DNA from: Lachnospiraceae bacterium UBA3632
GTDB lineage: Bacteria > Bacillota > Clostridia > Lachnospirales > Lachnospiraceae
NCBI GenBank assembly: GCA_002373975.1
Contig: DFKZ01000053.1
Span: forward strand, 1 to 28,191
DNA: 28,191 bases
Reading direction: 5' to 3'
In this document: positions 15,411 through 22,724 of the stretch, one piece after another
How positions within the stretch are numbered: position 1 is the stretch's first letter
How the letters are laid out: each line of letters opens with the position of its first letter
The notes under the pieces: generated by a model
Databases searched by the model: none
What the model was told of the DNA's origin: nothing
The model's input: only the letters and a program-made list of their open reading frames with translations
Translations under genes and position numbers: made by a program

Positions 15411-15440
15411 ATTTTATCATAAATGCCGGAGAATAAGCAA
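15411..15440 (-). promoter_or_regulatory. Possible sigma-A promoter before the unknown membrane protein
   Basis: The minus strand shows TAAAAT (15411-15416, five of six -10 bases) with TTGCTT 18 bases upstream (15435-15440, about half of the -35 consensus). It lies in the 137-base gap after ispE. A 7-bp inverted repeat (ATGCCGG...CCGGCAT) overlaps the -35 side. The match is moderate. Confidence 0.4.
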
Positions 15441-15485
15441 TACTGCAAATTACATCCGGCATGGGTTACGACGCAGGTCCGAAAG

Positions 15486-16373
15486 TCAGATCATCTCAGT
15501 TACAAAAATGCTTTTTGCGGGGCATCCGGGCTCATTTTTCAAAAGCTCTGCAGCCGCTTCCGACTTTTCTTTGGTCTCAAATATCGCAAAAACCGTGGGC
15601 CCGCTACCGCTCATAAGAGCTCCGAGAGCTCCGTAACCCATTAGGGATTCCTTGATCTTTTGTACCTCGGGGCAGGCAGGGATAGTCACCTCCTCGAGGA
15701 TATTCCCCAGATATTCGGAAATCCCGGCCGGGTCGGGATCACCCTTTTTGATAAGTTCTATCATTGAAGCTGTATCCGGATGAGGCGGGTTTGGAAGCGC
15801 ATCAAGATGCTCATATACATACTTTGTGGAAACGCCGGCTTCCGGCTTTGCTATCACAAGATTATACCCTTTAAGATGCGGAAGCGGGGTAAGCTTTTCG
15901 CCTATTCCTTCCGCAAGCATGGTTCCGCCCATTATGCAGTAGGGTATATCCGCGCCTATTCTGACACCTATGTCGCAAAGCTTCTCGTCGGAAAGCTTAA
16001 GATCAAACAGTTCATTTATTCCGCGAAGGGTTGCCGCGGCATCTGTACTTCCGCCTGCCATGCCTGCTGCCATGGGGATGTTCTTTTTGAGAACGATCTT
16101 TACGCCTTTATCCTCCGGAAAGCATGGCAATAACTGCAGGGCAGCTTTGTAGATAAGATTGTCCTTTTTGTCCGCAGTGATCTCTTTTTCACTGTCTGTT
16201 ATGATCTGTATTCTGTCCGGTATGCGGTCGCCTACGTCCGTCATATCAAAAGAAAGCTCGTCAAACAGATCCACCGTCTGCATCACCATGCAGACCTGAT
16301 GATAACCGTTTTCGAGCTTTCCTGTTACGTCAAGGGACAGATTGATTTTTGCATATGCTCTTTTTGTGATCAT
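15486..16373 (-). CDS. ispE: 4-diphosphocytidyl-2-C-methyl-D-erythritol kinase
   Basis: IspE phosphorylates CDP-methylerythritol in the MEP pathway to isoprenoid precursors. The 295-residue GHMP kinase has the N-terminal motif RAYAKINLSLDV, with the family's catalytic-site lysine at K9. YHQVCMVMQTVDL follows. The ATP-binding glycine-rich loop is PMAAGMAGGSTDAAA at 100-114, with catalytic D111. Motif 3 is ALMSGSGPTVFAIF near the C-terminus. GAGGG lies 7 bases before the ATG. The gap from the serine acetyltransferase upstream is 53 bases and shows no terminator, so ispE may be at the end of an extended chaperone transcript. Confidence is very high. Confidence 0.97.
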   Translation of the reverse strand: MITKRAYAKINLSLDVTGKLENGYHQVCMVMQTVDLFDELSFDMTDVGDRIPDRIQIITDSEKEITADKKDNLIYKAALQLLPCFPEDKGVKIVLKKNIPMAAGMAGGSTDAAATLRGINELFDLKLSDEKLCDIGVRIGADIPYCIMGGTMLAEGIGEKLTPLPHLKGYNLVIAKPEAGVSTKYVYEHLDALPNPPHPDTASMIELIKKGDPDPAGISEYLGNILEEVTIPACPEVQKIKESLMGYGALGALMSGSGPTVFAIFETKEKSEAAAELLKNEPGCPAKSIFVTEMI

Positions 16374-16426
16374 AGAGCGTCCCTCTTAAATCTTTTTCTT
16401 TAGGAATTCTTATTATTCAGGAGCCA

Positions 16427-17314
16427 TTATACTTTAGGAGTGTCGCAGCACATGCTCACTTTTTCGTTGGGTCCGACGGACGCGGTGATAAATGCGTTGG
16501 ATCCAATCACCGTATCGTGTCCGATAACTGTCTCTCCACCAAGTATCGAAGCTCCGGCATATATTGTGACGCGGTCCTCGATGGTGGGATGTCTCTTGGT
16601 GCCCTTGAGGCTCTGTCCGCCTCTTGTTGAGAGTGCACCTATTGTAACGCCCTGATATACCTTTACATAATCACCGATAATGGTGGTCTCGCCTATAACG
16701 ATTCCCGTCCCGTGATCTATGCAGAAATACTTTCCGATAGAGGCTCCGGGATGGATGTCTATTCCTGTCCGCGAATGTGCATATTCTGTCCACATCCTGG
16801 GAATAAGGGGAACACCCAGCAGGAAAAGCTCATGGGCGAGGCGACTGATAGCGATAGCTCTGAGCCCGGGATAGCAGAGAATGATCTCGTTGGTGTTGAA
16901 CGCCGCAGGGTCTCCGTCAAATGAAGCCTGCACATCCGTTTCCACCAGATCCCTTACTTTGGGAATGCGGCTCAGAAATTCGGATGTGATCTTTTTGCTC
17001 TCGGCACATATCTCCTCATCCGTTTTTTTATCGTTGTCCATATTCTGACGAAGGGCGATGGGAATCTGCTTATTAAGGTTGTAATAAACATCCTCGATAA
17101 GAACGTTCAGCCTGGTGTTGATGTTGTAGAAACGATATTCTTTTTCCCTGAAAAAAGCAGGGAAAATGATCTTTACCAGTTTGTCCAGAATATCGTTGAC
17201 AGCGGTTCTGTCAGGCTGTTCGAACAGTTTCTCCGGATTGATTATGCTTTTCTTTTCGTAGCTTTTGAGGATCTCTGTTGAGAGCTCCTGTATCTCTTTG
17301 CTTTCCTGTGACAT
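16427..17314 (-). CDS. epsC: Serine O-acetyltransferase, EpsC type
   Basis: Makes O-acetylserine for cysteine synthesis. The N-terminal half (about 1-170) is helical, as in EpsC-type enzymes. The C-terminal half is a left-handed beta-helix of hexapeptide repeats. Catalytic features are GIDIHPGASIG (D186, H188) and CIDHGTGIVIGET (H201), followed by VYQGVTIGALST. The C-terminus ends after CCDTPKV, without a long CysK-binding tail. ATG 17314 was chosen because GAGG lies 6 bases upstream; the GTG at 17326 is less likely. It starts 17 bases after the dnaJ stop, so read-through from the heat-shock operon is plausible, which would tie cysteine synthesis to stress. CysE is the equivalent name in other bacteria. 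Confidence 0.93.
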   Translation of the reverse strand: MSQESKEIQELSTEILKSYEKKSIINPEKLFEQPDRTAVNDILDKLVKIIFPAFFREKEYRFYNINTRLNVLIEDVYYNLNKQIPIALRQNMDNDKKTDEEICAESKKITSEFLSRIPKVRDLVETDVQASFDGDPAAFNTNEIILCYPGLRAIAISRLAHELFLLGVPLIPRMWTEYAHSRTGIDIHPGASIGKYFCIDHGTGIVIGETTIIGDYVKVYQGVTIGALSTRGGQSLKGTKRHPTIEDRVTIYAGASILGGETVIGHDTVIGSNAFITASVGPNEKVSMCCDTPKV

Positions 17315-17331
17315 TATCGTCCTCACATTTT

Positions 17332-18495
17332 TTACTTTCCGAAGCGTTTCTTTCTCTTGGGATCGTCTCCGTTATTGTCCGCTGTTGCTTTAGCCACCTC
17401 ATTGAGGCTGTCGCCCGTAAGGCTGTCAAATGTGATGAGCAGCTCTCTTGCCTCGCGGGACAGCTTTTCGGGAGTCTTGATATAAAGGTTAACGTAGTGA
17501 TCTCCACGCACACCCTTCTGTCTCCACGAAGGAACTCCTTTACCTTTGAGTCTGACACGTGTGTCAGTCTGCGTACCGGGCTTAACGGTGTAAACAACCT
17601 TTCCGTCCACTGTATCAATGAAGATATCTCCGCCAAGTGTAGCCACTGCGATAGAGATGGGAACATTGGAATAGATGTCGAAGCCGTCTCTCTGGAATGT
17701 GGGATGGGGCCTTACACGCACCTCAACTCTCGCATCTCCTCTGGGGCCTCCGTTCTTTCCGGGATCTCCCAGGCCGGGCATGTTGACAGCCTGACCGTTA
17801 TCGATACCTGCGGGTATGTTGACAGAGTATTTCTTTCTCATGGGAATGAATCCGCTTCCTCTGCAATCAGGGCATTTCTCACGGATTATCTTACCTGTTC
17901 CCTGACAGTCCGGACAAGGCTCTACGCTTCTCATCATACCGAGCATGGACTGTCTGGTGCGGACCACCTGTCCCTGACCTTTACATGTGGGGCAGGTCTC
18001 GGGCGATGTTCCCTTCTTTGCTCCGCTTCCGTTACAGGAAGTACATGTTTCCTTGACTGTAAGCTCGATCGATTTCTCGCATCCAAAGACAGCTTCAAGG
18101 AAATCGAGATCGACTCTTGTGCGGATATTTGCTCCCTTCATGGGGCCGTTGCCGGCACTGCGGCTTCTGCCGCCGCCGAAGATACCGCTGAATATATCTC
18201 CGAATCCAAAGCTTCCGAATATATCGGAGAAGTCCATATTGCTGAAGTCGAATCCGCCTGCTCCTCCTTCGAATGCAGCATGTCCGTACTGGTCATACTG
18301 TCTTCTCTTCTCGGGATCGGATAGAACGGCATATGCTTCCGATGCCTCTTTGAACTTCGCTTCGGCTTCTTTGTCTCCCGGATTTGCATCGGGATGGTAC
18401 TTCTTTGCGAGCTCACGATATGCTTTTTTCAACGCGGCTTCATCCGCATTTTTGTCTACGCCGAGTACCTCGTAGTAGTCACGCTTGTCTGCCAT
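17332..18495 (-). CDS. dnaJ: Chaperone DnaJ (Hsp40)
   Basis: DnaJ delivers unfolded proteins to DnaK and stimulates its ATPase. The 387-residue protein is a full type I DnaJ. The J domain covers residues 1-70 with HPD at 34-36, and a G/F-rich linker follows (GGAGGFDFSN, then GGGRSRSAG). Four zinc-binding repeats follow: CTSCNGSG, CPTCKGQG, CPDCQGTG and CPDCRGSG. The C-terminal substrate-binding domains follow, including GDHYVNLYIKTPEKLS. The first residues are MADKRDYYEVLGVDKNADE. It is separated from dnaK by 199 bases of stacked inverted repeats, and a possible promoter lies at the end of that gap. AAAGGA lies upstream of the ATG at a long spacing. Confidence 0.98.
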   Translation of the reverse strand: MADKRDYYEVLGVDKNADEAALKKAYRELAKKYHPDANPGDKEAEAKFKEASEAYAVLSDPEKRRQYDQYGHAAFEGGAGGFDFSNMDFSDIFGSFGFGDIFSGIFGGGRSRSAGNGPMKGANIRTRVDLDFLEAVFGCEKSIELTVKETCTSCNGSGAKKGTSPETCPTCKGQGQVVRTRQSMLGMMRSVEPCPDCQGTGKIIREKCPDCRGSGFIPMRKKYSVNIPAGIDNGQAVNMPGLGDPGKNGGPRGDARVEVRVRPHPTFQRDGFDIYSNVPISIAVATLGGDIFIDTVDGKVVYTVKPGTQTDTRVRLKGKGVPSWRQKGVRGDHYVNLYIKTPEKLSREARELLITFDSLTGDSLNEVAKATADNNGDDPKRKKRFGK

Positions 18496-18515
18496 AATAC
18501 TAATCTTCCTTTGTT

Positions 18516-18543
18516 ATTATACACCGATACCCACCGCCGTAAA
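18516..18543 (-). promoter_or_regulatory. Possible sigma-A promoter for dnaJ
   Basis: On the minus strand TATAAT (18516-18521, perfect) is preceded after 16 bases by TTTACG (18538-18543, four of six -35 bases). The -35 falls in the loop of the last hairpin of the dnaK-dnaJ array, and the spacer covers that hairpin's outer arm. It would give dnaJ-epsC-ispE expression independent of CIRCE. The -10 is strong and the -35 moderate. Confidence 0.4.
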
Positions 18544-18690
18544 TACAGCGGTGGGTTTATAGCGAAGCAGATCGCTTACAAGGTGCTGCAAAGTACGCAG
18601 CACCTTGCGCAATACTTCGCTTCGCTCCGTATGGAAGGCTCGTTAGGGCATCGAGACCTTCCATCGACATCATAAAGGACATGATGTCGA
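18529..18690 (-). repeat. Four consecutive inverted repeats filling the dnaK-dnaJ gap
   Basis: Four stems follow one another. TCGACATCAT/ATGATGTCGA: 10 bp, 7-base loop, 18664-18690. ATGGAAGG plus CTCG with CGAG plus CCTTCCAT: 18631-18664, one bulged base. CAAGGTGCTGC/GCAGCACCTTG: 11 bp perfect, 7-base loop, 18579-18607, nested inside AGCGAAG/CTTCGCT (18561-18567 with 18615-18621). ACCCACCGC/GCGGTGGGT: 9 bp, 18529-18556. None is followed by a clear T run. The modular palindromes resemble REP- or MITE-type dispersed repeats, and they may also set dnaK against dnaJ message levels. Confidence 0.85.
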
Positions 18691-18694
18691 TTGC

Positions 18695-20596
18695 TTATAC
18701 TTCGCGGAAGTCCGCATCGACAACGTCATCGTTGTTGCCGGAGGATGCGCCTGCATCGCCGGTGGGAGCCTCGGTGTAGGACTGAGGGCCTGCACCTGCT
18801 GCGCCCTGAGCGCCGGCCTGCTGCTGCTGAATGTTCTCGTACATCTTGGTGAATACACCCTGTGCGGAGTTGGTAAGCTTTTCCTTAGCGCTCTTAAGTG
18901 CATCGATATCTGCATCGGTAGCGTTTGCAGGATCAGCTTTTACTCTCTCGAGGATGGTCTTTACTTCATCAACATCTGCCTGTACCTTGCTCTTCTCGTC
19001 AGCGGATACCTTATCGCCTACTTCGGAAAGAGCCTTCTCTGTCTGAAGTGTGAAGCTCTCTGCATCGTTTACTGTCTCGACAGCTTCTTTCTTCTTCTTA
19101 TCCTGTGCTTCGAATTCCTGTGCCTCGCGGATAGCCTTGTCGATATCTGCATCGGACATGTTGGAACCTGCAGTAATGGTGATATGCTGCTCTTTTCCGG
19201 TTCCGAGATCCTTAGCGGATACGTTAACAATACCGTTGGCATCGATATCGAAAGTAACCTCGATCTGAGGGATTCCTCTCGGTGCAGGAGCGATGCCGTC
19301 GAGTCTGAACTGTCCGAGTGACTTGTTGTCGGCCGCGAACTGTCTCTCGCCCTGTACGATATTGATATCTACTGCAGTCTGGTTGTCGGCTGCGGTGGAG
19401 AATACCTGGCTCTTCTTGGTAGGAATTGTGGTGTTTCTCTCGATAAGGTGAGTAGCTACGCCGCCCATGGTCTCGATTGAAAGGGTAAGAGGTGTTACAT
19501 CGAGAAGAAGGATGTCACCTGCGCCCGCATCGCCTGCGAGCTTACCACCCTGAATGGAAGCACCGATAGCTACGCACTCATCAGGATTAAGTGTCTTGGA
19601 AGGCTCTTTTCCGGTGAGCTGGCGAACCTTGTCCTGTACTGCGGGGATTCTTGTGGAACCACCGACAAGGAGTACCTGTCCGAGATCCGCATTGGTAAGA
19701 CCTGCATCCTTCATAGCGTTCTGTACGGGGATCGCTGTCTTTTCTACAAGGTCTCTTGTGAGGTCATCAAACTTAGCTCTGGAAAGATCCATATCAAAGT
19801 GCTTGGGACCTTCTGAAGTTGCAGTGATGAAAGGAAGGTTGATGTTGGTGGTAGTGGAAGCGGAAAGCTCCTTCTTTGCCTTCTCTGCTGCCTCTTTCAG
19901 TCTCTGCATTGCCATCTTATCATTTGAAAGATCAACGCCTTCTGCCTTCTTGAATTCATCAAGCATCCAGTTAATGATCTTGTTATCGAAGTCATCTCCT
20001 CCGAGGTGTGTATCACCGTTGGTTGCAAGAACCTCGATGACACCGTCGCCAATCTCGATGATGGATACATCAAATGTACCGCCGCCGAGGTCGTATACCA
20101 TGATCTTCTGCTCTTTCTCGTTGTCAAGTCCGTATGCAAGTGCTGCTGCTGTGGGCTCGTTGATGATACGCTTTACATCAAGGCCTGCGATCTTACCTGC
20201 ATCCTTGGTTGCCTGACGCTGTGCGTCGTTGAAGTATGCGGGAACAGTGATAACTGCCTCTGTAACCTTCTCACCGAGATAGCTTTCAGCATCCGCTTTG
20301 AGCTTCTGAAGGATCATAGCCGAGATCTGCTGAGGGCTGTACTTCTTATCGTCGATGTTGCGGCCTCTGTCGGTACCCATATCTCTCTTGATGGAAGAAA
20401 TGGTCTTCTCCGCATTGGTAACTGCCTGACGCTTAGCAGGCTCGCCGACAAGTCTGTCGCCATTTTTTGTAAATGCTACGATCGAAGGTGTTGTTCTTGC
20501 GCCTTCTGCGTTAGCGATAACGGTGGGCTTACCACCTTCCATAACTGCTACGCAGCTGTTTGTGGTACCAAGGTCGATTCCGATTATTTTACTCAT
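18695..20596 (-). CDS. dnaK: Chaperone DnaK (Hsp70)
   Basis: The central ATP-dependent chaperone. At 633 residues it has the Hsp70 signatures IGIDLGTTNSCVAVMEGG (5-22), VYDLGGGTFDVSIIEIGDG (about 172-190) and VLLVGGSTRIPAVQ (about 310-323). The substrate domain has DVTPLTLSIETMGGV. The C-terminus ends GNNDDVVDADFREV, close to the usual DnaK ending. Between SIKRDMG and YSPQQISA (about residues 68-93) it has the short form of Gram-positive DnaK, lacking the roughly 24-residue insert of proteobacteria. Excellent Shine-Dalgarno GAGGAGG before the ATG. It follows grpE by 94 bases and shares the CIRCE-controlled transcript. Confidence 0.99.
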   Translation of the reverse strand: MSKIIGIDLGTTNSCVAVMEGGKPTVIANAEGARTTPSIVAFTKNGDRLVGEPAKRQAVTNAEKTISSIKRDMGTDRGRNIDDKKYSPQQISAMILQKLKADAESYLGEKVTEAVITVPAYFNDAQRQATKDAGKIAGLDVKRIINEPTAAALAYGLDNEKEQKIMVYDLGGGTFDVSIIEIGDGVIEVLATNGDTHLGGDDFDNKIINWMLDEFKKAEGVDLSNDKMAMQRLKEAAEKAKKELSASTTTNINLPFITATSEGPKHFDMDLSRAKFDDLTRDLVEKTAIPVQNAMKDAGLTNADLGQVLLVGGSTRIPAVQDKVRQLTGKEPSKTLNPDECVAIGASIQGGKLAGDAGAGDILLLDVTPLTLSIETMGGVATHLIERNTTIPTKKSQVFSTAADNQTAVDINIVQGERQFAADNKSLGQFRLDGIAPAPRGIPQIEVTFDIDANGIVNVSAKDLGTGKEQHITITAGSNMSDADIDKAIREAQEFEAQDKKKKEAVETVNDAESFTLQTEKALSEVGDKVSADEKSKVQADVDEVKTILERVKADPANATDADIDALKSAKEKLTNSAQGVFTKMYENIQQQQAGAQGAAGAGPQSYTEAPTGDAGASSGNNDDVVDADFREV

Positions 20597-20656
20597 AATT
20601 GATTGCCTCCTCTTTTATGAATCAGATTATTTCTTATTGTTAATTGTTTATATCAT

Positions 20657-20683
20657 CCGATGATCTGCATTGCAGTTCATCGG
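20657..20683 (-). repeat. Hairpin between grpE and dnaK
   Basis: CCGATGA and TCATCGG (20657-20663 with 20677-20683) form a stem. A single mismatch then gives way to a further inner CTGC/GCAG stem with a 3-base loop. No T run follows on the minus strand. It may protect or punctuate the message at the grpE-dnaK junction. Confidence 0.5.
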
Positions 20684-20690
20684 TTCGTTT

Positions 20691-21365
20691 CTATTCGGGT
20701 ACAACGGCTACCATACTGTATCTGAGCACGATGTCGTGGTACTTGTAACCTTTTTGCAGTTCGGCGCAGATGGTTCCGGGCTCGTATTCCTCGCTCTCCT
20801 GCTGTGTTACCGCATTGTGGAGATTGGGGTCGAGGGGAAGGCCGAGAGCTTCGATGGGTTCCACACCCATATTCTCAAGCTCGGTAACAAGCTGTCTGTA
20901 GATCTTGTCCATTCCCTGTACAAAGGCATCGTCCTTTTTGTCCTCGGGGACGGTGGCCAAACCTCTTTCAAAGTTGTCAAGCACGGGAAGTATCTTTTTT
21001 AGCACTGCTGCCGATCCGTTGTCATAGCTTGCGGTTTTTTCTTTCTCCGTTCTGTTGCGGAAGTTTTCAAATTCCGCCAGCTGCCTTTTTACTTTATCAT
21101 CAAGTGCGGCAACCTGTTCCTTTAAGCTTTCCTTTTCCTTATCAACTTTTGAAGGTTTTTCTTTTTTGAATTTCTTTCCTTCGGATTTCGCTTCCTGCTT
21201 TGTGTCCGGCTTTTCTTCGGACTTTTCTCCGGCAGAAGTCTCTTCACTTACTTTCTGATCTTCTGCTTTTTCATTCTGAGTTTCCTCAGCACTGTCGGAA
21301 GCTTCTTTCTCTGCCGCGCTTTCTTCAGCTTCGGCATTTTGTTTCTTTATTTCTTCCTCTGACAT
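20691..21365 (-). CDS. grpE: Nucleotide exchange factor GrpE
   Basis: GrpE releases ADP from DnaK. The 224-residue protein has a long, low-complexity N-terminal tail, about residues 1-80, rich in E, K, A and S (AEAEESAAEKEASDSAEE and similar). A coiled coil follows (LKEQVAALDDKVKRQLAEFENFRNRTEKEK), then the conserved core VLKKILPVLDNFERGLATVPE. The beta domain has NMGVEPIEALGLPLDPNLHNAV and ends with YKYHDIVLRYSMVAVV. The tail is longer than in the E. coli protein and is probably disordered. AAAGGA lies 7 bases before the ATG. The gene sits between hrcA (47 bases upstream) and dnaK, the standard Firmicutes order. Confidence 0.97.
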   Translation of the reverse strand: MSEEEIKKQNAEAEESAAEKEASDSAEETQNEKAEDQKVSEETSAGEKSEEKPDTKQEAKSEGKKFKKEKPSKVDKEKESLKEQVAALDDKVKRQLAEFENFRNRTEKEKTASYDNGSAAVLKKILPVLDNFERGLATVPEDKKDDAFVQGMDKIYRQLVTELENMGVEPIEALGLPLDPNLHNAVTQQESEEYEPGTICAELQKGYKYHDIVLRYSMVAVVPE

Positions 21366-21412
21366 GTCCTATTCCTTTCGAACTGATTATCTTTCCATCC
21401 CGTCAGGATGAT

Positions 21413-22435
21413 CTATTTATGATACAGGTCATCGAGTTTTGTCTTGATGGTTTTAAGTGTTCCGACAACCTTGTCATAATCCATTCTTTTTGGTCCGACG
21501 ATTCCGATGGTTCCCTTCATGCCGTCCCCCAGATCATACACTGCAGTGACCACGCTGCAATCCTGCATGCTCTGTACTTTATTCTCACCGCCGATGTACA
21601 CCTGGATGCCTGTTTCTTCCGAAGCGCTTTCGCTCTGAATGATATCACCCAGCACATCTTTTTCCTCGAAGGCGGATATCAGACGGCTTGCATTTTCGTG
21701 ATCCGCAAGCTCGGGATATTTGAATATGTTGTTGGTTCCGCTTGTGTATACTTCAAGGTTTTTATCTTCGGATAATGTAAGGATAACTTCGTCTATCACT
21801 CCGCTCACAACATCGCTGTGTATTCCGGCCTGCTGTTTCATCTTTGCCACCATGCTGAGGTTTATCTCCTCGATGGCAAGTCCGCCAAGCTGTGTGTTTA
21901 ACAGCATGTTGAGCTTAAGGATCGTTTCGTCATCTATCTCTTCGTACACATCTATGATCCGGTTTCTTATTATATTGCCTTCGATAACAACGACTGCAAG
22001 AAGGTGTTCCGAATCCACTCTCGAGAGCTGCACAAACTTAAGCTTGTTAAGGTGTGTGGTGGGAGCGGTGATCATTGTGGCGTACTGGGTATCTCTGGCA
22101 AGCACTTTGACGACCGCCTTGAGCATGTCCTCAAGCTTATCCTGCCTTTCAAGGAGCATATCCTTGACCTCGGCCACTTCCCTTTCCTTCGCTTCCATTA
22201 GTGTATCAACATAGAAGCGGTATCCTTTATCGGAAGGAATTCTTCCCGCCGAAGTGTGGGGCTGAATGATGTACCCCATCTCCTCGAGGTCGGACATCTC
22301 GTTTCTGATGGTGGCGGAGCTTAAGTTCAGATCGGTATCTTTTGAAATTGTACGGCTTCCTACCGGCTCTCCGGTCTCAAGGTAGTTCTTGATGATTGCC
22401 TGAAGGATTTTTGTTTTGCGCTCATCCAAGTCCAT
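21413..22435 (-). CDS. hrcA: Heat-inducible transcription repressor HrcA
   Basis: HrcA binds CIRCE and represses the class I heat-shock genes; GroEL assists it. The 340-residue protein begins MDLDERKTKILQAIIKNYLE, then GEPVGSRTISKDTDLNLSSATIRNEMSDLEEMGYI, the winged-helix DNA-binding domain (about 1-75). TSAGRIPSDKGYRFYVD follows, as in all HrcA. The C-terminal GAF-like domain ends MDYDKVVGTLKTIKTKLDDLY. I chose ATG 22435 because the family starts there, although its ribosome site is weak. An in-frame ATG at 22495 is possible; a GTG at 22522 lies inside CIRCE and is rejected. It leads the operon and is itself under CIRCE, giving autoregulation. Confidence 0.96.
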   Translation of the reverse strand: MDLDERKTKILQAIIKNYLETGEPVGSRTISKDTDLNLSSATIRNEMSDLEEMGYIIQPHTSAGRIPSDKGYRFYVDTLMEAKEREVAEVKDMLLERQDKLEDMLKAVVKVLARDTQYATMITAPTTHLNKLKFVQLSRVDSEHLLAVVVIEGNIIRNRIIDVYEEIDDETILKLNMLLNTQLGGLAIEEINLSMVAKMKQQAGIHSDVVSGVIDEVILTLSEDKNLEVYTSGTNNIFKYPELADHENASRLISAFEEKDVLGDIIQSESASEETGIQVYIGGENKVQSMQDCSVVTAVYDLGDGMKGTIGIVGPKRMDYDKVVGTLKTIKTKLDDLYHK

Positions 22436-22515
22436 CCTGTGTTTGCTGCCTTTCTGTGTAATCCTGCGTGAACTGTATATTAAAGTGTTCCGCATCCGAT
22501 CTCTTTTCCGTTTTG

Positions 22516-22542
22516 TTAGCACTCGATATTGTAGAGTGCTAA
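22516..22542 (-). promoter_or_regulatory. CIRCE operator (HrcA binding site)
   Basis: A perfect CIRCE: TTAGCACTC (22516-22524), 9-base spacer, GAGTGCTAA (22534-22542). It lies just downstream of the -10 box of the hrcA promoter and 80 bases before the hrcA ATG, so HrcA bound here would block transcription of hrcA-grpE-dnaK and whatever reads through to dnaJ. Confidence 0.97.
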
Positions 22543-22553
22543 CATCTGTATCT

Positions 22554-22582
22554 AAAATAGCACTATGTACCTGTCATGTCAA
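22554..22582 (-). promoter_or_regulatory. Sigma-A promoter of the hrcA heat-shock operon
   Basis: On the minus strand a perfect TTGACA (22577-22582) is followed by a 17-base spacer and TATTTT (22554-22559, four of six bases). The expected transcription start falls between the -10 and CIRCE, the classic layout for HrcA control. Confidence 0.85.
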
Positions 22583-22650
22583 CCGATAAAATATTAAAGA
22601 AATATAAATTTTATAAAGAAAACAAGAAAGCAGAAGATCTTTCCCATATA

Positions 22651-22683
22651 GAAAAAAGACCTGCGGCATTTGTCACAGGTCTT
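22651..22683 (-). terminator. Rho-independent terminator of the H1-like gene
   Basis: AAGACCTGCG (22656-22665) and CACAGGTCTT (22674-22683) form a 10-bp stem with one G-T pair and an 8-base loop. On the minus strand the stem runs straight into TTTTTTC. It lies 42 bases after the stop of the lysine-rich protein gene and before the hrcA promoter, insulating the two units. Confidence 0.85.
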
Positions 22684-22724
22684 AATGATTCATTTCATTA
22701 TATGAATAAGAAGATCCTATTCAA

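Noticed and set aside
17278..18324. A 348-codon plus-strand frame opposite dnaJ
   Set aside because: It is antisense to a clearly conserved dnaJ, with no known motif and no ribosome site. Codon bias of the real gene leaves the opposite frame open.
18394..18675. A 93-codon plus-strand reading frame across the dnaK-dnaJ gap
   Set aside because: It begins antisense inside dnaJ, runs through the four hairpins and has no ribosome site. The reading frame is a by-product of the repeats.
19554..20216. A 220-codon plus-strand frame opposite dnaK
   Set aside because: Antisense to highly conserved DnaK motifs, with no start signals.
22436..22522. An N-terminal extension of HrcA starting at GTG 22522
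   Set aside because: The GTG lies inside the CIRCE operator, and the added residues are unlike HrcA. The family begins at MDLDERK.
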